A stretch of 64,000 bases of DNA from assembly GCA_944362615.1 (NCBI GenBank), contig CALVTM010000001.1:1-64000 (forward strand), given 5' to 3'. Shown piece by piece: positions 41,605 to 49,766 of the stretch (positions are counted from its first letter, which is position 1; the number at the start of each line of letters is the position of its first letter). The stretch comes from an uncultured Clostridia bacterium. GTDB taxonomy: Bacteria; Bacillota; Clostridia; Christensenellales; Pumilibacteraceae. A program made the position numbers and the translations under genes. The notes under the pieces were generated by a model, which was not told where the DNA came from, did not search any database, and saw only the letters and a list, made by a program, of their open reading frames with translations.

Positions 41605-43560
41605 TTATAAAAGTACGAAATCTACTTTATTGTTTTCTACATTTTCGCAACGAACTTTTACGGGATCACCTATCCGCCATGATTTATCTTCGCAAAATAT
41701 CATACGTCTCTTCTCATCAAATACGGGATCTGTCCCCATAAATTCCTTACGGACAAGACCTTCCACACAGTTAGGCAATTCAACGAATACGCCCCACTCC
41801 GTTACAGAAGATACAATGCCGTCAAATTCCTCCCCTATGTGAGCTTTCATATACTCCGCTTTTTTGAGATCAATTACATTACGCTCCGCGGAAAGCGCTA
41901 TCTGCTCCCGTACAGAGCTTCGAGCGGCTGCCTCTTCGGCAATTGCAGTATACCGCTTCATTCCCTTCCCGTGTCTGGCAATATACTCGGATATAATCCT
42001 ATGATCCTGAAGATCCGGATATCTGCGGATCGGACTCGTAAAATGGCAATAATGACGGATCGCAAGCCCGAAGTGTCCGGAATCCTTAGTCGAATATTTT
42101 GCCTTTGCCATTGTCCTGAGCGCGACTCTTGATACAGCTCTCTCATTCGGAGTATTTTTTACTTTCTCAATCAGAGATGAATAATCCATTGAGTCCCCGC
42201 CCTTGAAATCTATTCCGAGAGTAGTGAGATACTCAATGAAAGCCTGTTGCTTGTCCGCAGGAGGATTTTCATGCACACGATAGACAAACGGCACTTTAAG
42301 TCTGTCAAAGGTTTCCGCTACGGTCCTGTTTGCCGCAAGCATGAACTCCTCTATCATCATGTGACTTACTTTGTGCTTATAAAGTTCAACATTAACGCAC
42401 ACTCCATTCTCATCCAAAGTGATCTTAGGTTCAGGTATGTCGAACTCAACGCTTCCGTTACGCAATCTTGCGTTGAAAAGTATATCGGCAAGCTCTCTTG
42501 CCGCATCCAACATCTCACATACGTCTTCATTCTCAGCGCGAGTCTGATCATCACCTTCCACTATCGCTGCCACCGTATCATAATCCATACGTCTTACAGT
42601 GCGGATCACACCTTTCGTAATACGCGACGATGTTACTCTGCCACGACTGTCTATATCCATAACGCACGAAAGAGTAAGTCTGTCCTGGCGCGGATTAAGC
42701 GAGCATATTCCGTTAGAGAGCTCTCGGGGAAGCATCGGAAAAACACAGCCGGGGAAATACACGCTTGTTCCGCGTTTGAACGCCTCTTTATCTATCGGAC
42801 TGTTCTCTCTGACATAATGTGAGACATCTGCTATGTGAACATAAAGTACATACTCATTACCCTTTCTTTTGACACATATCGCATCGTCAAGATCTTTTGC
42901 ATCGGGGGCGTCGACTGTAACAACTATATCGTCTCTGAAATCCTCCCTGTCTTCAAGCTCTTTGTCACTTATCTCAAACGGGACTTTATGCACAGCTGCC
43001 TGAACTTCAGGCGGAAATTCTTCTTCCAGTCCGTATGTCCGTGCCACAGAAAGCATATCCACATTTTTTACATTGGGCTCTCCAAGCACTTCTATCAGTT
43101 TACCATAAAGTATATCACCGTCGCGCTCAAGCGGCAGACCAACCACTTTATAGCCTTCATGAGGTTTGCCGCATTCGGATGAAACGCTCTCGATTACAAA
43201 CAGACGGCACACTTTTCCGTCATCAGGAATAATCACCGCCTGCCCGCTCTTACCTACAGTGTAAGTTCCTACTACATAAATCGTAGTCTGCTGTGTTACC
43301 TCTATGACATGTGCCTCGTAACGTCCGCCCTCCTCAAACACTTCGGCTTTTACTCTATCACCGTTCAATGCTCCGCCGAGTGCAAATCCGGGTATAAATA
43401 AATCCTCACCGCCGCCGTCAGGCGTTAAAAAGGCATAGCCTTTTCCGGTTCCTCTGTATATACCGGTAACAATCCTCTGCGCTTGCTTTGTTTGCCGTTT
43501 ACTGGAAAACTTATTGTCTCGTGTTCCGATTTTTTTATGCTTTTTATTTTTCTTGTTCAT
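41605..43560 (-). CDS. rnr: Ribonuclease R
   Basis: A 3'-5' exoribonuclease of about 651 residues. A Lys-rich N-terminus (MNKKNKKHKKIG) is followed by cold-shock domains, the RNB catalytic domain with DDIVVTVDAPDAKDLDDAI (the metal-binding aspartates), and a C-terminal S1 domain (GEEFDGIVSSVTEWGVFVEL). The length is typical of the shorter Firmicute enzymes. I chose the ATG at 43560; GGAG lies 10 nt upstream. secG precedes it, as in many Firmicutes, but a terminator stands between them. smpB and tmRNA, often nearby, are not in the window. Confidence 0.95.
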   Translation of the reverse strand: MNKKNKKHKKIGTRDNKFSSKRQTKQAQRIVTGIYRGTGKGYAFLTPDGGGEDLFIPGFALGGALNGDRVKAEVFEEGGRYEAHVIEVTQQTTIYVVGTYTVGKSGQAVIIPDDGKVCRLFVIESVSSECGKPHEGYKVVGLPLERDGDILYGKLIEVLGEPNVKNVDMLSVARTYGLEEEFPPEVQAAVHKVPFEISDKELEDREDFRDDIVVTVDAPDAKDLDDAICVKRKGNEYVLYVHIADVSHYVRENSPIDKEAFKRGTSVYFPGCVFPMLPRELSNGICSLNPRQDRLTLSCVMDIDSRGRVTSSRITKGVIRTVRRMDYDTVAAIVEGDDQTRAENEDVCEMLDAARELADILFNARLRNGSVEFDIPEPKITLDENGVCVNVELYKHKVSHMMIEEFMLAANRTVAETFDRLKVPFVYRVHENPPADKQQAFIEYLTTLGIDFKGGDSMDYSSLIEKVKNTPNERAVSRVALRTMAKAKYSTKDSGHFGLAIRHYCHFTSPIRRYPDLQDHRIISEYIARHGKGMKRYTAIAEEAAARSSVREQIALSAERNVIDLKKAEYMKAHIGEEFDGIVSSVTEWGVFVELPNCVEGLVRKEFMGTDPVFDEKRRMIFCEDKSWRIGDPVKVRCENVENNKVDFVLL

Positions 43561-43616
43561 ACAAAACATTCTCCAATTCGGTATATAACTTATTATCAAT
43601 ATATAGCTTTATCAAT

Positions 43617-43644
43617 AAAAAACAGCGGGCTAAACCACCCACTG
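43617..43644 (-). terminator. Terminator between secG and rnr
   Basis: On the minus strand CAGTGGG / CCCGCTG pair with one G-U around an 8-nt loop, followed by TTTTTT. Some read-through could feed rnr. Confidence 0.7.
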
Positions 43645-43711
43645 CATTTTATTATTTATTTACGCCGATGTTCTTTTATCTCCCATAAACGAATCGTCTT
43701 TTCCTGTTATA

Positions 43712-43990
43712 TCAAACGCCAGTAGTTGCAGGCGGATTATTGAATATAAGCGTAATGAAGAAAGCGACTGCGATAACAGCCATTAATATAGATATAACCA
43801 CTGTAGCTCTTTTCATAAAGCCCTCGGTAGTGCGCTTTTTATTGCGCGTATAATAAGTTTCCGTATTATCCAGTGCGCTGATACCCGTCGTATTTGCCGG
43901 CTGGAAAAATATGGATATTACAAGGGCAACCGCAAGCACTGCCTCCGCTATGAGCAGCACTACTCTTATTGTTTGCATAATCTCAGGCAT
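43712..43990 (-). CDS. secG: Preprotein translocase subunit SecG
   Basis: A 92-residue protein with two membrane helices (residues about 8-28 and 66-86) joined by a loop containing the conserved FFQPANTTGISAL stretch, the SecG signature region. It is an accessory subunit of the SecYEG channel. The ribosome site GATGAGG precedes the ATG. A TTGCAA-17-TATAAT promoter lies upstream. Position before rnr is the common Firmicute order. Confidence 0.93.
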   Translation of the reverse strand: MPEIMQTIRVVLLIAEAVLAVALVISIFFQPANTTGISALDNTETYYTRNKKRTTEGFMKRATVVISILMAVIAVAFFITLIFNNPPATTGV

Positions 43991-44032
43991 ATATAAAACC
44001 TCATCTTCTATGTCAAATTTTTTACTTAAGTG

Positions 44033-44061
44033 ATTATATCATATGCCTACCCACTTTGCAA
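44033..44061 (-). promoter_or_regulatory. secG promoter
   Basis: On the minus strand TTGCAA (44061-44056), 17 bp, TATAAT (44038-44033). Confidence 0.75.
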
Positions 44062-44093
44062 GCGTTTTAATGCTCTTTAAAAAAATTCATACG

Positions 44094-44576
44094 TCAAAAC
44101 TTTTGAAGCGCGTGCCCGAGCAATGTTGCGGCTGCCCTTACAGCAGGTATACTTGTTTCTCCGGGGATATATAACGCACCGAATACATCCGCGTCGCCCG
44201 CTATCGGCTCCACATACATATGCGTACCGCAATCAGAAGTAAAACTTCGGCGTTCTTCCAAACCTTTCTTTATGTCCAGAGGCAATTCTTTCCCCGCATA
44301 CTCAGCAGCCCAGCTTCCCTTTCCGCCTATCCAATTATTTGTGTTGGAAACAAGAATGCTGCCGCCTGCCGCCTCACGCAGTGCATCTAAAGCAGGAAAA
44401 GCCAACTCTTCAAGTGTTAACGTCATATCCAGTTTTTTCAGCACTATCTCCCCATTGTCCATACAGGATATTTCCATAGGATCACCGAGAGATATTTTAT
44501 ATAATTTTCTGAACTCGCGCGGAATGACTATTCTGCCAAGTCCGTCCACCTTCCTGACAATTCCGTTTACTTTCAT
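44094..44576 (-). CDS. spoVT: SpoVT-like AbrB-family sporulation regulator
   Basis: A 160-residue protein. The N-terminal AbrB domain is clear (GIVRKVDGLGRIVIPREFRK, residues 5-24), followed by a GAF-like domain of about 100 residues (SILVSNTNNWIGGKG, then FGALYIPG), the architecture of SpoVT rather than plain AbrB. SpoVT modulates forespore genes in late sporulation. The ATG at 44576 has no Shine-Dalgarno. Upstream is a sequence that fits a sigma-G promoter (GCATA-17-CATAATA) ending 6 nt before the ATG, which agrees with forespore expression and a leaderless mRNA. It diverges from the DUF1934 gene. Confidence 0.85.
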   Translation of the reverse strand: MKVNGIVRKVDGLGRIVIPREFRKLYKISLGDPMEISCMDNGEIVLKKLDMTLTLEELAFPALDALREAAGGSILVSNTNNWIGGKGSWAAEYAGKELPLDIKKGLEERRSFTSDCGTHMYVEPIAGDADVFGALYIPGETSIPAVRAAATLLGHALQKF

Positions 44577-44581
44577 ACGAA

Positions 44582-44611
44582 TATTATGTCACATGTTGTC
44601 GCATTTATGCG
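44582..44611 (-). promoter_or_regulatory. Sigma-G-like promoter of spoVT
   Basis: On the minus strand GCATA (44610-44606), a 17-bp spacer and CATAATA (44588-44582) agree with the Bacillus sigma-G consensus. A palindrome TCGCAT-TT-ATGCGA at 44600-44613 overlaps the -35 element. Confidence 0.6.
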
Positions 44612-44642
44612 AGGCAAAGAGAATTCCTGCGTTTATGCACGC

Positions 44643-44671
44643 TTGACATATGACACGACATATAGTATAAT
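44643..44671 (+). promoter_or_regulatory. Promoter of the DUF1934 gene
   Basis: TTGACA (44643-44648), 17 bp, TATAAT (44666-44671); the ATG follows after 7 nt. Confidence 0.85.
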
Positions 44672-44678
44672 GCGCTGT

Positions 44679-45083
44679 ATGGAAAGACCGGCTACAATTA
44701 CGCTCAGAGAAAAAGCTACCGAGGAGCCCACGCTGGTGACTCAAGGCATCGTGGATCATATCGGAAACAGCTGGAGCGTCAGATACCATGACGGAGAGGC
44801 ATTTTATACGATAGGCATATCGGAAGGACTCGTTTCAATCACCAGAGACGGCGAAGAAGATTATTCACTTATTCTGAGTGAAGGAAAAGAACACAGTTTC
44901 AACATCCTTTCACCATACGGAGATATTCCGCTTACCGTTATTCCCCGCCTTGTTCGTTCCAGTTCTACGGAGCAAGGGCTGTCAATAAAGCTGTCGTACG
45001 AAATAGTTTCCGGAGGATTGTCGCGAAAATTCAGACTTTATATAAATTGCCGCTACAATGACATTGATAAGTATCGAGTATAG
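44679..45083 (+). CDS. DUF1934-family beta-barrel protein
   Basis: A protein of about 134 residues resembling the DUF1934 (YwiB-like) calycin-like fold: alternating beta-rich segments (WSVRYHDGEAFYTIGIS, GLVSITRDGEEDYSLIL) and a conserved ending (SIKLSYEIVSGGLSRKFRLYI). Function unknown in the family. I chose the ATG at 44679: a perfect TTGACA-17-TATAAT promoter ends 7 nt before it, so upstream in-frame ATGs would lie in the promoter. No ribosome site is present, consistent with a leaderless mRNA. It diverges from spoVT. Confidence 0.8.
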   Translation: MERPATITLREKATEEPTLVTQGIVDHIGNSWSVRYHDGEAFYTIGISEGLVSITRDGEEDYSLILSEGKEHSFNILSPYGDIPLTVIPRLVRSSSTEQGLSIKLSYEIVSGGLSRKFRLYINCRYNDIDKYRV

Positions 45084-45116
45084 AATAAGACCGAGCCTGA
45101 TTGACTCGGTCTTATT
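45084..45116. terminator. Bidirectional terminator between convergent genes
   Basis: AATAAGACCGAG / CTCGGTCTTATT form a perfect 12-bp stem with a 9-nt loop between the DUF1934 gene and the exonuclease gene. Confidence 0.85.
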
Positions 45117-45126
45117 AAATTATACG

Positions 45127-45729
45127 TCATATCGTCGCATTATTCGTTTTTAATGTCCCGCGCCTGTAATCGCGACTCGGTTTAGGGTATCTGAATTTAC
45201 GCACATAATCTGCTGAACTGAAATCATACATTTCATGAAGTCTTAAGAAGATCCCGGCGCATGCTCTCGTATCAAATAATGCATTATGATGTTGCTCCAG
45301 CTCTACACCTAATGTACGCGCAAAATTGGAAAGCACCAGATCGCCTTTAACGTTGCCGCCATTATAATGTACCCTTTTGCCCAGATTTACCGTGCATATA
45401 TATTTCATCTCCGGCATCGGTAATCGTCTGTTTTCAAGCGCTTTGGCAAGAACTGTAAGATCGAATTCAGCATTATGTGCTATTATCACCCTATTGCTGA
45501 CATATCCGGATATCTTCGACCAAACCTCTTCAAAACGCGGCGCTCCGATAACATCCCTGGGATGAATGTGATGAATGGATATATTGAAATCTTCAAATAT
45601 ATCCTCGGGGTCTACAAGCGTATACCACTCATCAGTTATTTTATCGTCTGTCATAAGAAGAGTTCCTATAGAACAGATTCCGTCGTTTTTACTGTTTGGC
45701 GTCTCAACATCCAACGCAATGTATTCCAT
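45127..45729 (-). CDS. DEDDh-family 3'-5' exonuclease (DNA Pol III epsilon-like)
   Basis: A 200-residue nuclease with the exonuclease motifs in order: ExoI ALDVETPNS (Asp-7, Glu-9), ExoII IIAHNAEFDLTVL near 83, and ExoIII HHNALFDTRAC near 146 with His and Asp. The basic C-terminal tail (YPKPSRDYRRGTLK) may bind nucleic acid. It stands alone behind a CGGAGAT site, not fused to a polymerase, so it is a proofreading or repair/RNA-processing exonuclease of uncertain substrate. Confidence 0.88.
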   Translation of the reverse strand: MEYIALDVETPNSKNDGICSIGTLLMTDDKITDEWYTLVDPEDIFEDFNISIHHIHPRDVIGAPRFEEVWSKISGYVSNRVIIAHNAEFDLTVLAKALENRRLPMPEMKYICTVNLGKRVHYNGGNVKGDLVLSNFARTLGVELEQHHNALFDTRACAGIFLRLHEMYDFSSADYVRKFRYPKPSRDYRRGTLKTNNATI

Positions 45730-45753
45730 TTTTATCTCCGATCATATACATAG

Positions 45754-45783
45754 CCAATGCGCCCGAATTTTCGGGCGCATTGG
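45754..45783. terminator. Hairpin upstream of the exonuclease gene
   Basis: A perfect 13-bp stem CCAATGCGCCCGA / TCGGGCGCATTGG with a 4-nt loop lies between the DUF4870-like gene and the exonuclease gene. The minus-strand tail has no T-run, so termination efficiency is uncertain. Confidence 0.6.
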
Positions 45784-45808
45784 GAGTTACCATTATATTT
45801 ATGTATTA

Positions 45809-46306
45809 TTACTTAATTATAGAAAACGCACCGAATATGGGCAATGATTTATTGTTTCCAGACACAACATTGATAATGCCTACTATTCCGAATATAAGCA
45901 AGCAGAAATTCCATACGGAAACGACTATACTGAATATTGCACTGAGTACGGGTAGAAAAAGCGCGAAAATACCCACAAGCACCCCAAAAATCAAGTTACC
46001 TATCGCGCCGAAAATGAACAGATTAAGCTGCTCATTTGCACATCGTTTCGCATAAGGATCATTGCCGTAAACGACAAGCGGCAAGAAAAACAATATCCAA
46101 ACTATGTATCCGATAGAAAGCATGAGTTTTCGTATTATGTCATCCTTACTGTCAGGTCCTTTTGCCGAATTATCATTAGTCTTGTTATTCTCCGCGGATT
46201 CCTTTTCGGCATTTATATCCTTATCAAGCTCAGATCCAAATACATCCTCTTCATTTACATTCTCGGACTGAACATCAGGCTTTTCGTCTTTATTTTGTTT
46301 AGCCAT
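45809..46306 (-). CDS. DUF4870-like membrane protein
   Basis: A 165-residue protein. Residues 1-58 are hydrophilic and acidic (Asn, Asp, Glu, Lys rich). Then come three to four hydrophobic helices with the pattern LMLSIGYIVWILFFLPLV, AKRCANEQLNLFIFGAIGN and SAIFSIVVSVWNFCLLIFG. The RCANEQLNL segment before the second helix resembles the (F/H)xxQ motif of the DUF4870/TIC20-like families. Function unknown. It has its own promoter and an AGGAGG site. Confidence 0.65.
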   Translation of the reverse strand: MAKQNKDEKPDVQSENVNEEDVFGSELDKDINAEKESAENNKTNDNSAKGPDSKDDIIRKLMLSIGYIVWILFFLPLVVYGNDPYAKRCANEQLNLFIFGAIGNLIFGVLVGIFALFLPVLSAIFSIVVSVWNFCLLIFGIVGIINVVSGNNKSLPIFGAFSIIK

Positions 46307-46404
46307 AATAACCTCCTATATTTTACTGAATAAGTAAACCGGCTACAGATACGTTTACAAATCAAATACATAAACGATATCTTATAATGTAAATCTATAT
46401 TTAT

Positions 46405-46433
46405 ATATTATCACTTAAACAATTTTTTGTCAA
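46405..46433 (-). promoter_or_regulatory. Promoter of the DUF4870-like gene
   Basis: On the minus strand TTGACA (46433-46428), 17 bp, TAATAT (46410-46405). The leader of about 90 nt is A/T-rich with no recognised element. Confidence 0.7.
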
Positions 46434-46549
46434 TATTTATAAAATAGTAATTAATCTGAGATTAACAATCCTGTAATCCGAATTTAATTTTCTGCCGTTT
46501 TTTATAAAAAAGAAAATTATTTTGAATATTGATTTATACGTTTATCTGC

Positions 46550-46578
46550 TTGATTTTTTATTATATATATGGTATCAT
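46550..46578 (+). promoter_or_regulatory. Promoter of tRNA-Ser(GGA)
   Basis: TTGATT (46550-46555), 17 bp, TATCAT (46573-46578), about 50 bp before the tRNA. Confidence 0.6.
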
Positions 46579-46628
46579 ATTCAAGCTGCGGATGAAAATC
46601 CGACAAAATCAGAGAGCATTCACACTGT

Positions 46629-46718
46629 GGAGAGGTGGTTGAGTGGTCGAAGGCACACGCTTGGAAAGCGTGCGATGCGGAAACGTATCCGGGGGTTCGA
46701 ATCCCCCCCTCTCCGCCA
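46629..46718 (+). tRNA. tRNA-Ser (anticodon GGA, decodes UCC/UCU)
   Basis: A class II tRNA with acceptor GGAGAGG/CCTCTCC, discriminator G and an encoded CCA. The anticodon loop TTGGAAA sits on the stem CACGC/GCGTG; a long variable arm and T-arm GGGGG-TTCGAAT-CCCCC follow. It is the third serine tRNA of the window. Confidence 0.96.
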
Positions 46719-46721
46719 GAT

Positions 46722-46751
46722 AAAAACGGACACTTAAAGGTGTCCGTTTTT
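46722..46751 (+). terminator. Terminator of tRNA-Ser(GGA)
   Basis: AAAAACGGACAC / GTGTCCGTTTTT form a perfect 12-bp stem with a 6-nt loop and T-rich tail directly after the CCA. Confidence 0.9.
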
Positions 46752-46974
46752 GTTTCGCAAAAATATCGCGAAATAAACTCCCGAGTGTTGAAAGCGTAAA
46801 TATTTTTGCACGACGATCCCGACATACGAACGGCGTTATTTTTACCCCACTGACTAATTTACGCACAGACGCTGGAAAAATAAGTACTATGCCACCCTTT
46901 TTATAAATTTGCTCCACTTTATATAAAATTTGGATTTTATAACGCGTATTAATTTACAATATATATAATTAAAA

Positions 46975-47003
46975 TTGACATTTATTTGAAATTTTGATAA
47001 ACT
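46975..47003 (+). promoter_or_regulatory. Promoter of the alanine/glycine symporter gene
   Basis: TTGACA (46975-46980), 17 bp, TAAACT (46998-47003). An ATG (47011) follows after 7 nt and opens a short ORF. The 240 bp between the tRNA terminator and this promoter show nothing else. Confidence 0.75.
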
Positions 47004-47010
47004 GGACAAA

Positions 47011-47070
47011 ATGTTCAACGGAGCTGTCTCGGTTATTTCGCCGCAGGCAGAATATAATTTTGCCTTTTGA
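47011..47070 (+). CDS. 19-residue leader ORF overlapping the symporter start
   Basis: The ATG lies 7 nt after the -10 box, without a ribosome site. It opens MFNGAVSVISPQAEYNFAF and stops at TGA (47068-47070), overlapping the symporter frame. The stop context is TTT TGA T; a +1 slip on TTTT would join it to the symporter frame. It may be a leader peptide, a frameshifted true N-terminus, or chance. Confidence 0.4.
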   Translation: MFNGAVSVISPQAEYNFAF

Positions 47071-48577
47071 TGATGTAATTAAAAAAATAGACGATTTCAT
47101 ATGGGGCATACCCCTTATTGTGCTTATACTCGGCGTGGGCATTTATCTTACCATAAGACTGGTAGTACTGCCTGTAAGAAAACTGCCAAGAGCGTTCAGG
47201 TATATTTTTGCCAAAGAAGAAGGCAAAGGAGAAGTCTCCAGCTTCGGCGCGCTGTGCACCGCGCTTTCTGCTACAGTAGGTACTGGAAATATCGTAGGCG
47301 TTGCAACCGCTATTGTCGCAGGCGGTCCGGGAGCTCTGCTCTGGATGTGGCTCGCCGCCTTCTTCGGAATGGCGACAAAGTATGCAGAGGGCGTGCTCGC
47401 TGTCAAGTACAGAAGAACTTTTCCGGACGGACACGTTCTCGGCGGACCATTCCACTATATAGAGTCCGGAATGGGCAGGAAGTGGAAATTTCTCGCGATA
47501 ATATTTGCCGTGCTCGGCATGTGTGTCGGACTGTTCGGAATAGGTACTTTCACACAGGTGAATTCGATCACGGGCGCGGTGGACAATCTGTTTGCAGACG
47601 CTCAGACTATAAACATATTAGGGAATGAATACAGCATAGCGATAGTCATTTCTGGTATAATCCTCACTATCGTTGTCGCACTTGTGTTACTGGGCGGCAT
47701 ACAACGCATAGCCAAAGTATCTGAAATGGTCGTTCCGTTTATGGCAATATTCTATTTGCTTATCAGCTTTTTAGTGCTTATTCTGAATATAAATGCCCTC
47801 CCCTCCGCAGTAGCTCAGATCTTTATCGGCGCATTTTCGCCTCAGGCAATTGCAGGCGGAACTGCCGGAAGCTTTATAGTCGCCATGCAAAACGGAATTG
47901 CACGCGGTATATTTTCAAATGAAGCAGGCCTTGGCAGTGCGCCCATTGCCGCCGCAGTGGCAAAAACAAAAGAACCGGTACGTCAGGGATTGGTCTCCAT
48001 GACCGGTACTTTTATAGATACTATAATTATATGCACGCTTACCGGACTTACTATAGTCGTTACCGGAAGCTGGAACATCGGACTGGACGGCGTTTATGTA
48101 ACAATGAATGCATATTCGGCACTTCCGGGAGTACTTTCAGAAATAGGCCCTATCCTGCTTTCAGTGTGCCTGGTATTCTTTGCATTTACCACTATACTCG
48201 GTTGGAATTTTTACGGTGAACGCTGCCTCGAGTATATAGTCGGCAGAAAACGCGTTGCTATCTACATATACAGGATAGCTTATATACTTGCGGTTTTTAT
48301 CGGTCCGTACATGACGATACAGGCGGTCTGGAATATTGCGGACATATTCAACGGTCTTATGGCAATACCCAATCTGATCGCTCTGCTGGCTCTTTCCGGT
48401 GTGGTCGTAAAGGAAACCAAAGCATATTTTAAAAAATATCCACGGTATATCAAGCCGTCGGAAGAAAAAGCAGTTGAAACACCGCATTATATAGAGGCAG
48501 TCGGCTGTGAACCGGTAGACATTGAAACGGAAAACGACAAGACAGAACCGCCGCCTGACGATACGGGACAGACGTAG
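47060..48577 (+). CDS. Alanine/glycine:cation symporter (AGCS family)
   Basis: A transporter of about 505 residues with roughly ten membrane segments that imports alanine or glycine with Na+ or H+. AGCS marks are WGIPLIVLILGVGIYLTIR near the N-terminus, LSATVGTGNIVGVATAI, GGPGALLWMWLAAFFGMATK with the substrate-site region, and FSNEAGLGSAPIAAA. No ATG fits: the frame is open from a TTG at 46994 inside the promoter, and the best start is a TTG at 47060 with a weak AGG about 12 nt upstream. It ends in a charged Pro/Asp-rich tail. Confidence 0.9.
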   Translation: MPFDDVIKKIDDFIWGIPLIVLILGVGIYLTIRLVVLPVRKLPRAFRYIFAKEEGKGEVSSFGALCTALSATVGTGNIVGVATAIVAGGPGALLWMWLAAFFGMATKYAEGVLAVKYRRTFPDGHVLGGPFHYIESGMGRKWKFLAIIFAVLGMCVGLFGIGTFTQVNSITGAVDNLFADAQTINILGNEYSIAIVISGIILTIVVALVLLGGIQRIAKVSEMVVPFMAIFYLLISFLVLILNINALPSAVAQIFIGAFSPQAIAGGTAGSFIVAMQNGIARGIFSNEAGLGSAPIAAAVAKTKEPVRQGLVSMTGTFIDTIIICTLTGLTIVVTGSWNIGLDGVYVTMNAYSALPGVLSEIGPILLSVCLVFFAFTTILGWNFYGERCLEYIVGRKRVAIYIYRIAYILAVFIGPYMTIQAVWNIADIFNGLMAIPNLIALLALSGVVVKETKAYFKKYPRYIKPSEEKAVETPHYIEAVGCEPVDIETENDKTEPPPDDTGQT

Positions 48578-48608
48578 CCAAACTATACTTATCAATGTAC
48601 TGATATTT

Positions 48609-48644
48609 AAAAAAGGTAAAATCCGATAAGACTTTACCTTTTTT
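48609..48644 (+). terminator. Terminator of the symporter gene
   Basis: AAAAAAGGTAAA / TTTACCTTTTTT, a perfect 12-bp stem with a 12-nt loop. The 300 bp that follow up to the TetR gene are A/T-rich and hold only its promoter. Confidence 0.85.
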
Positions 48645-48875
48645 ATTAGTCAGCTTTTCGTCTGCTCTATTACTTTATATTTTTAACTACCGGTAACTGT
48701 TATAATACGGCATATTTGATATTCGAATCCATAACATTGACTTTCGAAATATTTGATTTTTGCTTATTTTTATACGTCTGATCGCTAAAATTTATAAATT
48801 TAATATAAAATACATCAATTTTTTACCGGATTTTTAAATTTAACTGCAAAAATATAAAAAAATCATATATCAATA

Positions 48876-48905
48876 TTGACAAATGTATCTCCCATATAAT
48901 ACAAT
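48876..48905 (+). promoter_or_regulatory. Promoter of the second TetR gene
   Basis: TTGACA (48876-48881), 18 bp, TACAAT (48900-48905). Confidence 0.7.
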
Positions 48906-48945
48906 GCTATAGACTATTATTTCGCACAATAATTGGAAGGAACTT

Positions 48946-49542
48946 ATGAGAAAAAAGACTGTCGACGAAGTAAATTTATTGCTTGAAAAATGTTTCGATT
49001 GTTTCTGTAAAAACGGTATTGAAAGAACTTCAACACATATGTTATCAGCTGCCTGCGGCATGAGTTCAGGTAATATTTTTCACTATTTCAACAGTAAGGA
49101 CGAAATAATCATCAAATCCACCGCTTACTGCATGGCTAAGGTGGAAAAAGAATTTATGGCGAAAGCACCGCAGAATATAAGCGATATTAAGCGTTTTCTC
49201 AATGATATTCCCTACTGGACGGCAAAAAAACACGGAAAAAAATACCGGTTCATGTATCAAGTCTACACTTCGCCGAAGTATCGTAAATACGGAAAGGAAT
49301 TCTTTAAGGGCGTTCAGGAAAGATATGCCGAATATGCACAGGAACTTGAACCGAAGCTCGGCATTTCCAGAGATATAATTCTGCCGATGATTTACATCTT
49401 CGTTCGCGCAAGCGTGCATTATGCGCTGTTTGAAGATGAGGCTTACCTTAAACCTCAATTACTGCTTATTGAAAATATGCTAGATATGGTAATTAACAAC
49501 AAAGATTTATCTGCACCGAAAGCATCTTTGATTTCAAATTAA
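48946..49542 (+). CDS. TetR/AcrR-family transcriptional regulator
   Basis: A 198-residue regulator. The N-terminal helix-turn-helix spans residues about 8-52 (LLLEKCFDCFCKNGIERTST, then CGMSSGNIFHYFNSKDEI). The C-terminal ligand domain is rich in aromatic residues (YRFMYQVYTSPKYRKYG), suggesting a bulky hydrophobic ligand. It has a GGAAGGA ribosome site, its own promoter and its own terminator; no obvious target gene is adjacent, so its regulon lies elsewhere. Confidence 0.88.
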   Translation: MRKKTVDEVNLLLEKCFDCFCKNGIERTSTHMLSAACGMSSGNIFHYFNSKDEIIIKSTAYCMAKVEKEFMAKAPQNISDIKRFLNDIPYWTAKKHGKKYRFMYQVYTSPKYRKYGKEFFKGVQERYAEYAQELEPKLGISRDIILPMIYIFVRASVHYALFEDEAYLKPQLLLIENMLDMVINNKDLSAPKASLISN

Positions 49543-49586
49543 AGTGCAACGTAGTCTTTATTGTATTTTTAATTTTAACCGATTAC

Positions 49587-49621
49587 AAAAGCAGAACGAC
49601 CGATATTGTCGCTCTGCTTTT
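49587..49621 (+). terminator. Terminator of the second TetR gene
   Basis: AAAAGCAGAACGAC / GTCGCTCTGCTTTT pair over 14 positions with one mismatch. Confidence 0.8.
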
Positions 49622-49740
49622 ATTTTCTGACGACAGCTAATGACAACATATACAAATATCAATCTCACTTTCATCGGAAAATTCAATGCAATTTTTAGGC
49701 ATCCCTTTTTTCAATAATGCAATTATATTTACGACAAGAA

Positions 49741-49766
49741 AAAGCACCCCGGCAAAAGAGTGCTTT
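49741..49766 (-). terminator. Hairpin in the gap before pckA
   Basis: AAAGCAC / GTGCTTT form a 7-bp stem, followed on the minus strand by TTCTTG. No confident gene feeds it. The rest of 49622-49949 shows nothing clear apart from a doubtful 60-codon minus-strand frame. Confidence 0.4.
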
